A stretch of 64,000 nucleotides of DNA from Salinisphaera sp. LB1 (GTDB lineage: Bacteria > Pseudomonadota > Gammaproteobacteria > Nevskiales > Salinisphaeraceae), in the NCBI RefSeq assembly GCF_003177035.1, contig NZ_CP029488.1, positions 2,976,001 to 3,040,000 on the forward strand. Direction: 5' to 3'. Of this stretch, positions 42,527-51,677 are shown piece after piece. The stretch's first letter is position 1, and every line of letters starts with the position of its first letter. The notes beneath the pieces are model-generated. The model worked only from the letters and a program-made list of their open reading frames with translations. It was not told where the DNA came from and made no database searches. The position numbers and the translations under genes were made by a program.

Positions 42527-42853
42527 TCGCGGCCACGATTGACGGTTGCCGGGGGCCTGTTGCCGTTTCGTCCGCGTCCGCGCCAAGCGCTGTTTTGCGG
42601 CAAGACGAGGCGTAGCGAACGTAGCGTAGTCGTTCTACGAGAGCTGCAACGCTGTATTGCCGCAAAACAGCGCTTGTCCCGAAGGGTTGGGCCGCAAATC
42701 CGCCGATACGGCGTTGCGCGTCTTGATCGTGGCTCGCCACGACCGGCGACGCGCGCCTTGTCTCGACGGATTTGCGGTCTCCAACGCGGCACGTGTACGA
42801 AACGGCAATAGGCCCTCGTCGTTTGACCGGCGGCCGCTGCGCGCGCTTATGCT
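42527..42853. other. intergenic region filled by a nested palindromic element
   Basis: Apart from a few bases at each end the gap between sdhE and the ygfX-like gene is occupied by the structure at 42553-42815. Short frames that cross it are by-products of the palindromes. Confidence 0.6.
42553..42815. repeat. 263-bp nested inverted-repeat element (three-arm structure)
   Basis: Outer arms 42553-42571 and 42797-42815 are 19-bp inverted repeats with one mismatch. Inside lie two arms. Arm 1: a perfect 19-bp repeat, 42585-42603 (AAGCGCTGTTTTGCGGCAA) with 42657-42675. Arm 2: CCGCAAATCCG (42692-42702) with 42767-42777, then GCGCGTC/GACGCGC (42716-42722 with 42748-42754) and CGTGGC/GCCACG (42728-42733 with 42736-42741). 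Arm 1 contains CGTAGTCGTTCTACG. The two arms share TTTGCGGC/GCCGCAAA. No transposase or plausible gene is inside. Confidence 0.8.
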
Positions 42854-43303
42854 GTGCCGGTGCGGTTTAGCGATACCATCCACGTCACCTTTCGGCCATC
42901 GTCGGCGCTTCGGCTCACCAGCCTGGCCGTGCATGGCGCGGCGTTCGCCGTTGTCACGACGTTGGCGGTATCGCGTCCGGTATTGGGTTTTCCGGCGCTG
43001 CTCGTAGTGTTCTCCGCGATTCGTTGCGAACGGGCTCTGGGATTGCGGCGTCCCGGGGTACCCGTGCGGTTACGCTGGGCCGCCGACCACCGGCTCTATT
43101 GGCAGGACCGGGCGGGTCGCGCGCATTACGGCGAATGCATCGAGGCCCGGCATTGGGGCGCGGCCTGGGTTCGGCTGAAGATGCGTATCCCGGGCCGTCG
43201 ATTCGCCCGCGCGATCATCATTCCGTTCGATGCCGTCGACGCCGACGTGCATCGGCGCCTGCGCGCCCGGTGCCGCGTGATGCCGCCCGCGCGCCGGACG
43301 TGA
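42854..43303 (+). CDS. YgfX/CptA-like inner-membrane protein
   Basis: A 149-residue protein. The N terminus (HVTFRPSSALRLTSLAVHGAA) and two adjacent hydrophobic segments (about 20-60) with a cytosolic C-terminal part (LRWAADHRLYWQD ... ARAIIIPFDAVDADVHRRLRA) match the plan of E. coli YgfX. YgfX is encoded next to sdhE/ygfY and has been described as a toxin acting on FtsZ/MreB, although that pairing is debated. Start is GTG 42854 (GTG 42860 possible). Its stop overlaps the hydrolase start (GTGA). Assignment rests on layout and position. Confidence 0.7.
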   Translation: MPVRFSDTIHVTFRPSSALRLTSLAVHGAAFAVVTTLAVSRPVLGFPALLVVFSAIRCERALGLRRPGVPVRLRWAADHRLYWQDRAGRAHYGECIEARHWGAAWVRLKMRIPGRRFARAIIIPFDAVDADVHRRLRARCRVMPPARRT

Positions 43304-44733
43304 CTCGCGGCCGCCGTGCGGCGCGTCGCCTGCTGCGGTGTGGCGTGCTCTTCGGGGGCGTCATGGCGGCCGGCGCCGCGTTCGGCGGCGTTATTCGCTG
43401 GCACGATTGCCCGTCGGGCGCCCGGGGCGGCTATAGCGCCGCCGTCATGCGCTGCGGCGATTTCATGCCCGGTGACCGCATCCATGGGCGGCGCGTGCGT
43501 CTGCGGATAACCCGCCTGCAGGCACGCCCCGAGGGGCCGACGCGGCACCCGGTAATCTATGTGCCCGGCGGCCCGGGCGATGCCGGCGGACAGCGAGCGC
43601 CCGCGCTGCGGGCCTGGCGTCGTTTCCAGCAGGCGGCGGGCTGGCCGCGCGATCTGGTCATCTTCGACCCGCGCGGCACTGGCATGAGTACGCCACGCCC
43701 CGTCTGTCCGCGCCGGCCGGATGCGAGCGGCACTGGCCGTCTTGCCGCGTGCTTCGAGCGCTTGGGTGCCGGCACCGCGGACCGGCTCGGCGCCGCGGCG
43801 CAGGTTGCGGATCTGCATCGGCTGATTACGACGCTGGCCCCGGGCGGGGCCGTGATCTGGGCCGAGTCCTACGGTGCGTTGATCGCGCGTCGCCTGGCGG
43901 CCGAGCACCCCGGCGACGTGCGCCTGTTGATTCTGGATTCGCCGGTGTTGCGCCCGCGCCCGGAACGCGACAGGCAAGCGGCGGCCTTGCGGCGACGCCG
44001 ACGTCAGCTGCGCCGGGCGTGCGCGCGCACACTGTCTTGCCGGTTGGCAGTGCCTTCGTTGCGCGCGACGATCCGCGGATTGATAGCCGCCCGGGCACGG
44101 CATCCGGTGACGATCGCGGTCGCGCAGCCGCCGCGATCGGCGCGGTCGGTGACCATCGACGGCCGGACATTGGGTGCGCTGCTGCTGCTGTCGGCGTACG
44201 GCCGTCCGGACGATGCGCGCGTCGTTCGAATGCTGCGCCGCGCAGTGGAAAACCCCGGCGCGCTGGCCGCGCTCGCCGGGCCGTTGCTTGCACTCAGGCA
44301 ACGCAGATCGCGTACTGCGCCGGTGTACTGGAGCACCCGCTGTCAGTTCGCGGCCCGGCCGACGGACCGGGGCGGGCGTACCGCGGCGACCGCCTGCCGC
44401 CAGTGGCCGGTTCCCCGGCTGGCGCCGGTCAGCCATGCCGGGGACCTGCCGACATTGTTGGTTGCCGGCACCCGGGATGTGTTGACGCCTGCCGCGGCGG
44501 CGGCGCGGGCCGCGTTGGCGCATCCGGGCTGGCAATTGCTGCCGGTGCTCGGGGCCGGGCATGGGGTGATCCGGGGCAACGCCTGCGCACAGCGGGTCGC
44601 GGCCCGCTTTATCGCAAGCCAAGGGGCCTGGCTGGGCGCGGTGTCGTGCGCGGGGTCGGCGAACGGCGGTTCACGAACACCCCGACGGGTCAATGAACGA
44701 GGCCCGAATGACGCCGAGCCGCTGCGCCGCTAA
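43300..44733 (+). CDS. exported alpha/beta hydrolase, tripeptidyl-aminopeptidase-like (TAP family)
   Basis: A 477-residue hydrolase. GTG 43300 gives an Arg-rich N terminus followed by a hydrophobic stretch (about 14-33), a likely signal peptide or anchor. The oxyanion segment YVPGGPGDAGG, DPRGTGMSTPRP, nucleophile in WAESYGALIARRLA (Ser in ESYG), Asp in LLVAGTRDVLTP and His in LGAGHGVIRGN complete a catalytic triad. Proline iminopeptidase or TAP-like activity is likely; substrate is unknown. The frame runs upstream to 43024, inside ygfX, which is rejected. Its GC content is very high, with many Arg/Ala codons, but so is that of the neighbourhood. Confidence 0.82.
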   Translation: MTRGRRAARRLLRCGVLFGGVMAAGAAFGGVIRWHDCPSGARGGYSAAVMRCGDFMPGDRIHGRRVRLRITRLQARPEGPTRHPVIYVPGGPGDAGGQRAPALRAWRRFQQAAGWPRDLVIFDPRGTGMSTPRPVCPRRPDASGTGRLAACFERLGAGTADRLGAAAQVADLHRLITTLAPGGAVIWAESYGALIARRLAAEHPGDVRLLILDSPVLRPRPERDRQAAALRRRRRQLRRACARTLSCRLAVPSLRATIRGLIAARARHPVTIAVAQPPRSARSVTIDGRTLGALLLLSAYGRPDDARVVRMLRRAVENPGALAALAGPLLALRQRRSRTAPVYWSTRCQFAARPTDRGGRTAATACRQWPVPRLAPVSHAGDLPTLLVAGTRDVLTPAAAAARAALAHPGWQLLPVLGAGHGVIRGNACAQRVAARFIASQGAWLGAVSCAGSANGGSRTPRRVNERGPNDAEPLRR

Positions 44734-44809
44734 ACTAGGGCGCTGTTATTGCCGTCAGCTGGATGGACCTCACCCGCATGGTGATTTGCCAACGTCTTCA
44801 AAAAATTGC

Positions 44810-44837
44810 CGAACTATTCCCGGTCGCCGCGGTCTAT
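44810..44837 (+). promoter_or_regulatory. sigma-E-type promoter upstream of rpoE
   Basis: CGAACTA (44810-44816) and GTCTAT (44832-44837) are separated by 15 bases, close to the E. coli sigma-E consensus GGAACTT-N15-GTCTAA. It ends 93 bases before the rpoE start. It suggests positive autoregulation. Confidence 0.6.
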
Positions 44838-44930
44838 GGGAATAACGCCGACACGGTGCTTTGGCAAAGCGAGGCAAATGTACGTCGATCTATCCTGACA
44901 ATCCGTAGTCCGGGCGCGTGCCGCGTTTAG

Positions 44931-45506
44931 ATGAGCGAAGACGCTTCCGACGATCAGCTCGTTGCGCGGGCACAGGCCGGCGATGATCGCGCATTCGATT
45001 TGCTGGTGCGCAAGTATCAGCACAAGGTCGTCAAGCTGGCCGCGCGGTACGTCAGTCCGGCCGAAGCGCCCGATGTCGCGCAGGAAGCCTTTATCAAGGC
45101 TTACCGCGCGCTCGCCGGGTTCAAGGGCAATAGCGCGTTCTATACATGGCTTTATCGTATTTCGATCAATACCGCGAAGAACTACCTGGTGGCCCGGTCG
45201 CGACGACCGGCAAGCCAGGACATCGACGTGGCGGATGCCGAGGCGTTCGGGCATATGGATCGGTTTTCCGAGCAGGCGACCCCCGAGGCCCTGCTGGAAA
45301 GCGAAGAGATCCGCGATGCGGTGATCACGGCCATACGCGAACTGCCCGAGGATCTGCGGACGGCCATCATGTTGCGCGAACTGGATGGCATGAGTTACGA
45401 CGAGATCGCAGAGTCAATGGATTGTCCGGTTGGTACGGTACGGTCGCGAATATTCCGGGCGCGTGCGGCGATCGAGGAAAAGCTGGTGTCCCTTTCGGAC
45501 AAGTGA
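44931..45506 (+). CDS. rpoE: extracytoplasmic-function sigma factor sigma-E (AlgU/RpoE)
   Basis: A 191-residue ECF sigma factor for envelope stress. Region 2 has DDQLVARAQAGDDRAFDLLVRKYQHKV and DVAQEAFIKAYRAL; region 4 has LPEDLRTAIMLRELDGMSYDEIAESM with the HTH and GTVRSRIFRAR. It is followed by rseA, rseB and a mucD-like protease gene, the classical regulatory set. A sigma-E-like promoter lies upstream. Confidence 0.97.
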   Translation: MSEDASDDQLVARAQAGDDRAFDLLVRKYQHKVVKLAARYVSPAEAPDVAQEAFIKAYRALAGFKGNSAFYTWLYRISINTAKNYLVARSRRPASQDIDVADAEAFGHMDRFSEQATPEALLESEEIRDAVITAIRELPEDLRTAIMLRELDGMSYDEIAESMDCPVGTVRSRIFRARAAIEEKLVSLSDK

Positions 45507-45513
45507 GGTTGTT

Positions 45514-46260
45514 ATGAACGAGCAGTTGTCCGCTTTTCTGGATAACGAGGCCACGCGAGACGAGGCCGATGCGGTGGTCAATGCGTTGCTGCGTGACGAG
45601 TCACTGCGCGATAGCTGGACGCGCCAGCACTGGATTCGGACGACACTGCGTTCTCACAGCGCCGAGCCGGCCGTCCATGTCGATACCGGTTTCGCCAATC
45701 GGGTGATGGCGGCAATTGCTGCGGATGAGCGTCCCGAAACCGTGGCCCCGCGCGATCACATCGTGCGCATGGCGCCGCGGCGGCGCACACGTCGCTGGCG
45801 CGGCGTGGCCGGCATGGCGGCGGCGGCTTCGGTGGCCGGCGTGGTGCTGCTTGCCGGTAATCCATTCGTGCGTAGCGGCACCTCGGGCTCGGAAGGCCGC
45901 ATGGCGAGCGCCAATGACGGTCCGGCGGCCACGCGTACCCGGGATGCGGCCGGCAGTCAGCGCCAGGGCTTTGCCAGCGGCGGCTGGAATAACCGCTTGG
46001 CCGACTTCAGTTCGGTACACGCGCAATCGGCGCATGCGCAGACGGTCGCGTCGGACGGCGCGGCGGCCGGGGCGCGCTCGCGCGGCCTGTCGTCGTCGGA
46101 TGGCCCGGCTGACCACTGGTCGGTGTCCGACCCCGCGGTGCGCGACGAGCTCAACGGCTATCTTGTCGACCACAACGGCATGGCCCGCGGCTACGGGATG
46201 TCGAGCACGACGCCGGCACTGGTGCGGGTAGCCGCGTACGGACAGGATGTGCCGCAGTGA
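45514..46260 (+). CDS. rseA: anti-sigma-E factor RseA/MucA
   Basis: A 248-residue single-pass inner-membrane protein. The N-terminal anti-sigma domain (MNEQLSAFLDNEATRDEADAVVNAL ... RDSWTRQHWIRTTL, 1-50) binds RpoE. One membrane helix is predicted at about 97-116 (GVAGMAAAASVAGVVLLAG), and a low-complexity periplasmic part follows. It starts seven bases after rpoE and overlaps rseB by GTGA. Sigma-E is presumably released by regulated proteolysis of this protein. Confidence 0.93.
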   Translation: MNEQLSAFLDNEATRDEADAVVNALLRDESLRDSWTRQHWIRTTLRSHSAEPAVHVDTGFANRVMAAIAADERPETVAPRDHIVRMAPRRRTRRWRGVAGMAAAASVAGVVLLAGNPFVRSGTSGSEGRMASANDGPAATRTRDAAGSQRQGFASGGWNNRLADFSSVHAQSAHAQTVASDGAAAGARSRGLSSSDGPADHWSVSDPAVRDELNGYLVDHNGMARGYGMSSTTPALVRVAAYGQDVPQ

Positions 46261-47270
46261 CGAGAGCGCTAACTGCGTTCCTCCTTGCATTCGGATTGAT
46301 CGCTCCGGCCGTCGCGGCGCCGCATCAGCATGACAGTGATAGCGCGAAGGCCATCGACCTCCTCAGTCAGGCTTCCGACGCCGTACGCCACGAAACCTAT
46401 CGCGGCGTTATCGTGTACCTGCGCAGCGGCGACGCCGACACACTCAAGGTGGTGCATCGCTACCACGACCACATGGAAGAGGAACGCCTGATTTCGCTGA
46501 GCGGCGAGGCGCGAGAGGTGATCCGCAAGGGCAACAAGGTGACGTCGATCCTGCCCAACCATCGGTTGGTGCTGGTCTCCGAGCACCCGCCGAAGAGCCT
46601 GCTTGGCAGCGTGTCGCACTTCTCCCCGAAGCAGCTCAAGGCGAACTACAAGGTCGTCGACATGGGCACCACGCGCTCGGCGGGCCGGGCGTGCCGGGTG
46701 ATCGCCATCCGGCCACGCGACAAGTTTCGCTATGGCTACAAGATGCTGATCGACAGTAAGACGGAGTTGCCGCTCAAGCTCGACCTGCTCGACCACGGCA
46801 AGCGGCTCGAGCAGATGATGTTCACCGAAGTCTCCTTTCCCAAGAAGATTTCCGACTCGGAATTCGTGCCGAGCTATGATGTGCACGGTTTTCGCATCGT
46901 GCGCCATCAGGCGGTTCACGTGGCCGAGAGCGCCTCGGACGCGCCCGAGGAACAATGGAAGGCGACCGATCTCCCGCCCGGTTTCAAGCTCGCCGAGGAT
47001 GGCGTGCGGCAATTGACGTCGAAGGCCTCGGTGCGGCAGATGTTGTTCACCGATGGCGTGGCCACGGTTTCGGCCTTCATTGCGCCCGCCGGACTGCGCG
47101 CTCCGCTCAAGGGGGCAACCCGCATGGGGGCAGTCAATGCCTACGGCGACATCGTGAATCACACGCAGATCACGGTCGTGGGCGAAGTCCCGGCCATCAC
47201 CGCGCGCCGTATTGCCGAAAATCTGGTACAGACGAAAAAGGCCGCAAACAAGGCATCGCCCAGTCACTGA
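46257..47270 (+). CDS. rseB: sigma-E regulatory protein RseB/MucB
   Basis: A 337-residue periplasmic protein with a signal peptide (about 1-20; ALTAFLLAFGLIAPAVAAPH). The N-terminal LolA/LppX-like domain (LLSQASDAVRHETYRGVIVYLRSG) senses lipopolysaccharide or mislocalised lipoproteins and shields RseA, and a smaller C-terminal domain (about 225-320) follows. GTG start coupled to rseA. There is no rseC downstream; the protease gene follows after 118 bases. Confidence 0.93.
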   Translation: MTRALTAFLLAFGLIAPAVAAPHQHDSDSAKAIDLLSQASDAVRHETYRGVIVYLRSGDADTLKVVHRYHDHMEEERLISLSGEAREVIRKGNKVTSILPNHRLVLVSEHPPKSLLGSVSHFSPKQLKANYKVVDMGTTRSAGRACRVIAIRPRDKFRYGYKMLIDSKTELPLKLDLLDHGKRLEQMMFTEVSFPKKISDSEFVPSYDVHGFRIVRHQAVHVAESASDAPEEQWKATDLPPGFKLAEDGVRQLTSKASVRQMLFTDGVATVSAFIAPAGLRAPLKGATRMGAVNAYGDIVNHTQITVVGEVPAITARRIAENLVQTKKAANKASPSH

Positions 47271-47388
47271 GGGCCCCGGGGACCGTGCTGCGGAGCCGGG
47301 CGCAACGGCCCAATCGCTCGCTGGCGCGGTAGACTGAGCGAAGACGTCAGGGAGACACGGCGTCCACAACAAACAAGGGGACGATGCA

Positions 47389-48981
47389 ATGCAAATGCTT
47401 TGCACACGCGCGGGATGGGTCATCCTGGTCGTGAGCTGCGCGCTGGTACTTGGCGGTTGCGGCCGTGATGACTCGCAATCCAGCAACCAGGCCCGGGCCG
47501 ACCACGCATCTGCGGGCCCGGATGGACAAGGGGGCCACGCGGGCAATAAAAACAAGCCGTTGGTGTCCGGGCTTCCGGACTTCACCCGGCTGGTCAAGAA
47601 CGTCTCGCCGGCGGTGGTCAACATTAGCGCGTTGCCTGCCCAGGCCGGCCAACCGCCCGGCAACGCCGCCGGCTCCGGTTCCGACCACGCCTCGCCGTCG
47701 CAGGGGCAGCAGAGCCCGGGGCCGGATGGTGCGCTGGGTGACTGGTTGCGCCATTTCTTCGGCGATGACGATGGCAAGGGGCCGCGTGCGCCGCAAATGC
47801 CCGATGACAGCGAACATGTCTCCTTGGGTTCCGGCTTCATCATCTCGCCGGACGGCTATATTCTGACCAACCGCCACGTCATCGCTGGCGCCGGCCAGAT
47901 CGTGGTCAAGCTCAACGATCGCCGTCAGCTTATCGCCCGCGTGGTCGGTGCCGATCCGGACAGCGACGTGGCGGTGCTCAAGGTCAAGGCGAAGCATCTG
48001 CCGACAGTGGCGATCGGTAACCCGGACAAGCTCGATGTCGGCGCCTGGGTGGTCGCGATCGGTTCGCCGTTCGGGTTCGAGACGTCGGTCACCGCCGGCA
48101 TTGTCTCGGCCAAGGGCCGCAGCTTGGCGGATGATCAGTATGTGCCGTTCCTGCAGACGGATGTCGCGATCAACCCCGGCAATTCCGGGGGGCCGCTGTT
48201 CAACATGGCCGGCCAGGTCGTCGGCATCAATTCTCAGATCTACAGCGAGACCGGCGGTTATCAGGGCGTATCGTTCGCGATCCCGATCGATATCGCCATG
48301 CGGGCGGCCAAGCAATTGCGCACGACCGGCCATGTCACGCGCGGCTGGCTCGGCGTCCAGATCCAGAATGTTGACCGCAAGCTGGCGCAGTCATTCCAGC
48401 TGAGCCGGCCCGAAGGCGCACTGGTCACGCAGATTCTCAAGGGCAGCCCGGCCGCCAGAGCCGATATCGATGTCGGCGATGTGATCCTCGCCTTCAACGG
48501 CCAAACCGTGGATTCGGCGTCCGATCTGCCGCCGCTGGTGGCTTCGGTCGCGCCGGGCGAGAAGGCGAAGCTCAAAATCCTGCGCAACGGGAAGACGCGT
48601 ACCGAGCAGGTGACGATCGCCGCCCTGCCGGCGCGTCTGCAGGGCGGTGCGGGTGGCCCTGGGGCGCCGAAGGAGCAGGCCAGGCCGAACAAGCCGCCGT
48701 TCGGCCTGACGCTCGAATCGCTGAACACCAAGCAACGCCGCGCGCTCGGCCTCGACCGGGGCGGGGTGCGCGTGACCGGCGTTGCGCCCGGGCCGGCGGC
48801 TCAGGCGGGGCTGCACGCGGGTGACGTGATCCTCAGCGTGGGTGCGACCGATGTCGAGGATCGGCGGACGTTGCTGGACGCATTGCGCCACGCGAACGGG
48901 CCGGTCGCGCTACTGGTCCTGCGGGACGGGGTGCGCCTCTATCTGCCCATGGCGACCGGCCAGCCCAGCCAGGGCGGCTAA
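47389..48981 (+). CDS. DegP/MucD-like periplasmic serine protease, probable lipoprotein
   Basis: A 530-residue HtrA protease. The N terminus has an h-region followed by LVLGGC (Cys near residue 24), fitting a lipoprotein signal rather than the simple signal peptide of DegP; a Gly/Ser/Gln-rich linker follows. The trypsin-like domain has H163 (TNRHVIAGA), Asp in DSDVAVLKV and S266 (NPGNSGGPL). Two PDZ domains follow (about 335-425 and 445-525). It closes the rpoE-rseAB cluster, as mucD does in pseudomonads, and should degrade or refold damaged envelope proteins. Confidence 0.93.
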   Translation: MQMLCTRAGWVILVVSCALVLGGCGRDDSQSSNQARADHASAGPDGQGGHAGNKNKPLVSGLPDFTRLVKNVSPAVVNISALPAQAGQPPGNAAGSGSDHASPSQGQQSPGPDGALGDWLRHFFGDDDGKGPRAPQMPDDSEHVSLGSGFIISPDGYILTNRHVIAGAGQIVVKLNDRRQLIARVVGADPDSDVAVLKVKAKHLPTVAIGNPDKLDVGAWVVAIGSPFGFETSVTAGIVSAKGRSLADDQYVPFLQTDVAINPGNSGGPLFNMAGQVVGINSQIYSETGGYQGVSFAIPIDIAMRAAKQLRTTGHVTRGWLGVQIQNVDRKLAQSFQLSRPEGALVTQILKGSPAARADIDVGDVILAFNGQTVDSASDLPPLVASVAPGEKAKLKILRNGKTRTEQVTIAALPARLQGGAGGPGAPKEQARPNKPPFGLTLESLNTKQRRALGLDRGGVRVTGVAPGPAAQAGLHAGDVILSVGATDVEDRRTLLDALRHANGPVALLVLRDGVRLYLPMATGQPSQGG

Positions 48982-49025
48982 AAAAACCCCGCCCGTGCGC
49001 GTATACTGCGCATCGTAATCCGTAT

Positions 49026-49054
49026 CGCCCCGGCTTTGCCGGGGCGATTGTTTT
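49026..49054 (+). terminator. terminator between mucD-like gene and lepA
   Basis: CGCCCCGGC (49026-49034) pairs with GCCGGGGCG (49038-49046), loop TTT, followed by ATTGTTTT. Confidence 0.8.
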
Positions 49055-49075
49055 GTGTCGGCGCTGGCCCACTGA

Positions 49076-50875
49076 ATGCAGTCACATATCCGCAATTTTT
49101 CCATTATCGCGCACATCGACCATGGTAAGTCCACCCTGGCCGACCGTTTCATCGGCGCCTGCAACGGGCTGACGGAGCGCGAAATGGCGGACCAGGTACT
49201 CGACTCGATGGACCTCGAGCGCGAGCGCGGCATCACCATCAAGTCGCAGGCCGTCACGCTCGACTACACCGCGGCCAACGGCGAGACCTACACGCTCAAT
49301 TTCATCGATACGCCCGGGCATGTCGATTTCTCGTATGAGGTGTCGCGCTCGCTGTTCGCCTGCGAGGGCGCGCTGCTGGTCGTGGATGCCTCTCAGGGCG
49401 TGGAAGCCCAGAGTGTGGCCAATACCTATACCGCCATCGAGCAGAATCTCGAAGTGCTGCCGGTGTTGAACAAGATCGATCTGCCGGCCGCCGATCCCGA
49501 GCGCGTTGCCCAGCAGATCGAGGACGTGATCGGCCTCGAGGCCACCGAGCGGTTGCTGGTGTCGGCCAAGTCCGGCGAGGGCGTCAACGAGGTGCTCGAG
49601 GCGATCATTCGCCGCGTGCCGCCGCCGGCGGGCGATGCCGCGGCGCCGTTACAGGCGCTGATCATCGATTCCTGGTTCGACAACTATCTGGGTGTGGTTT
49701 CGCTGGTTCGCATCCGTAACGGTCGGCTGGCCAAGGGCGACCGGATGAAGGTCATGTCGACCGGACGGGAATACGAGGTCGACGACGTGGGCGTGTTCAC
49801 GCCCAAGAAGAAACCGCGCCCCGCGCTGGAAGTGGGCGAGGTCGGCTATGTGGTCGCCGGCATCAAGAACATCGACGGCGCGCCGGTGGGCGATACGCTG
49901 ACCCATGCCTACGCCCCCTGCGCCGAGCGCGTACCCGGCTTCAAGCAGATTCAGCCGCGCGTGTTCGCCGGCGTGTTCACGGTCAATGCCGACGACTACG
50001 AGGATTTCCGCGACGCACTGGCCAAGCTGCGCCTGAACGATTCCTCGCTCAACTACGAGCCCGAGACGTCGGCCGCACTCGGCTTCGGTTTTCGCATCGG
50101 TTTTCTCGGCATGCTGCACATGGAGATCGTGCAGGAACGCCTGGAGCGCGAATACGGGCTTGAGCTGATCACTACCGCGCCGACGGTAGTCTATCAGGTG
50201 CTCAATCACGCGGGCGAGGAGCTGGCGATCTCCAATCCGCAGCAACTGCCGCCTACCGGTGAGATCGACGAAATCCGGGAGCCGATCATCAAGGCCTCGA
50301 TCCTGATGCCGCAGGAGTTCGTCGGCCCGGTCATGCAGTTGTGCATGGAAAAGCGTGGCGTGCAGAAGAACATGGCCTACATGGGCAATTCCGTGCAGAT
50401 GGATTTCGAGCTGCCGCTGTCGGAAGTCGTCCTCGACTTTTTCGATCGTCTGAAATCCGTTTCAAGGGGTTTCGCGTCCTTCGAGTATGATTTCGTGCGT
50501 TTCCAGGCTGCCGACCTGGTGCGTCTGGACGTGCTGATCAACGGCGACTCGGTCGATGCGCTCGCCCATATCGTGCACCGTGAGCAGGCCTACGATCGCG
50601 GCAAGGCGCTGGTCGAGAAGCTCAAGAACATCGTGCCCCGGCAGATGTTCGACGTGGCCATTCAGGCGACCATCGGCACGCGTATCGTGGCGCGCTCGAC
50701 GGTTAAGGCCATGCGCAAGAACGTCACGGCCAAGTGCTACGGCGGTGACGTGTCGCGCAAGCGCAAGCTGCTGGAAAAACAGAAGGAAGGCAAGAAACGC
50801 ATGAAGCAACTCGGCAGTGTGGAGATTCCCCAGGAGGCCTTCCTTGCCGTGCTTTCCACGGACGACAAAGACTAG
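49076..50875 (+). CDS. lepA: elongation factor 4 (LepA)
   Basis: A 599-residue translational GTPase. G1 [13 protein letters not shown] (about 13-25), G2 RGITIKSQ, G3 DTPGHVDF, G4 [12 protein letters not shown]-like domains II, III and V follow, and the LepA-specific C-terminal domain ends [21 protein letters not shown]. It lies directly upstream of lepB as in most gammaproteobacteria. Confidence 0.97.
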   Translation: MQSHIRNFSIIAHIDHGKSTLADRFIGACNGLTEREMADQVLDSMDLERERGITIKSQAVTLDYTAANGETYTLNFIDTPGHVDFSYEVSRSLFACEGALLVVDASQGVEAQSVANTYTAIEQNLEVLPVLNKIDLPAADPERVAQQIEDVIGLEATERLLVSAKSGEGVNEVLEAIIRRVPPPAGDAAAPLQALIIDSWFDNYLGVVSLVRIRNGRLAKGDRMKVMSTGREYEVDDVGVFTPKKKPRPALEVGEVGYVVAGIKNIDGAPVGDTLTHAYAPCAERVPGFKQIQPRVFAGVFTVNADDYEDFRDALAKLRLNDSSLNYEPETSAALGFGFRIGFLGMLHMEIVQERLEREYGLELITTAPTVVYQVLNHAGEELAISNPQQLPPTGEIDEIREPIIKASILMPQEFVGPVMQLCMEKRGVQKNMAYMGNSVQMDFELPLSEVVLDFFDRLKSVSRGFASFEYDFVRFQAADLVRLDVLINGDSVDALAHIVHREQAYDRGKALVEKLKNIVPRQMFDVAIQATIGTRIVARSTVKAMRKNVTAKCYGGDVSRKRKLLEKQKEGKKRMKQLGSVEIPQEAFLAVLSTDDKD

Positions 50876-50892
50876 CCAGGAATTCCGACCCC

Positions 50893-51672
50893 ATGAGCCA
50901 TATCGACATGAACTTCGAAGCCTGGCTGACGCTGGCCTGCCTGATCACCGGCATCGTCTGGCTGGTGGATCGGCTGGTCTTGTCCAGGCGCCGGCCGGCG
51001 GGGGCCGAAGGCAACTGGGCGATCGAGTTCTGTCGTTCGTTCTTTCCGGTGCTGCTGGCGGTTCTGGTGCTGCGCGCCTTCGTGTTCGAGCCGTTCCGTA
51101 TTCCCTCCAAATCGATGGTGCCGACCCTGCTCGTGGGGGATTTCGTGCTGGTGTCGAAGTTCTCGTACGGGTTGCGCCTGCCCGTGACGCACACCAAGAT
51201 TCTGGATACCGGCGAGCCCAAGCGCGGTGATGTGGCCGTGTTCCGTTATCCGCACAATACCAGTGAGGATTACATCAAGCGCATCGTGGGCCTGCCCGGT
51301 GACAAGATCACTTACCGCAACGAGCAGTTGTACATCAACGGCAAGCCCGTACCCAGGAAGAGTCTTGGCCTGTATCACGGGCCGGATGCGGATGTTTACG
51401 ACCAGATGCGGTTGTTCATGGAAAAGCTGCCGGGCGCGAAGCCGCACAAGATGCTGCACGTGATCGGGCGGCAGGGCCCGCAGGCGAGCGTGACCGTGCC
51501 CCAGGGCGAATACTTCGCCATGGGCGATAATCGCGACAACAGCTCGGACTCGCGTATCTGGGGCTTCGTGCCGGAGCACGACCTTGTCGGCCGGGCCGTC
51601 ATGATCTGGCTCAGCGTCGATTTCTCGGACTTCAACGTGCGCTTCTCGCGAATCGGTACATGGCTGGATTGA
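50893..51672 (+). CDS. lepB: signal peptidase I
   Basis: A 259-residue inner-membrane protease that removes Sec and Tat signal peptides. Two N-terminal membrane segments (about 10-28 and 50-66), catalytic S74 in PSKSMVPTL, and general-base K129 in DYIKRIVGLPGDKI, then GDNRDNSSDSRIWGFV. It follows lepA by 17 bases. Confidence 0.96.
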   Translation: MSHIDMNFEAWLTLACLITGIVWLVDRLVLSRRRPAGAEGNWAIEFCRSFFPVLLAVLVLRAFVFEPFRIPSKSMVPTLLVGDFVLVSKFSYGLRLPVTHTKILDTGEPKRGDVAVFRYPHNTSEDYIKRIVGLPGDKITYRNEQLYINGKPVPRKSLGLYHGPDADVYDQMRLFMEKLPGAKPHKMLHVIGRQGPQASVTVPQGEYFAMGDNRDNSSDSRIWGFVPEHDLVGRAVMIWLSVDFSDFNVRFSRIGTWLD

Positions 51673-51677
51673 ACGAC

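Noticed and set aside
42539-42811. Short frames crossing the sdhE-ygfX gap
   Set aside because: They are built from the two sides of palindromes, occur on both strands, and have no start signals.
43024-43299. N-terminal extension of the hydrolase
   Set aside because: It lies wholly inside the ygfX-like gene in another frame; GTG 43300 gives a signal-peptide-like start.
43126-44622. 498-residue open frame antisense to the secreted hydrolase
   Set aside because: Shadow frame; the plus-strand protein has an intact catalytic triad.
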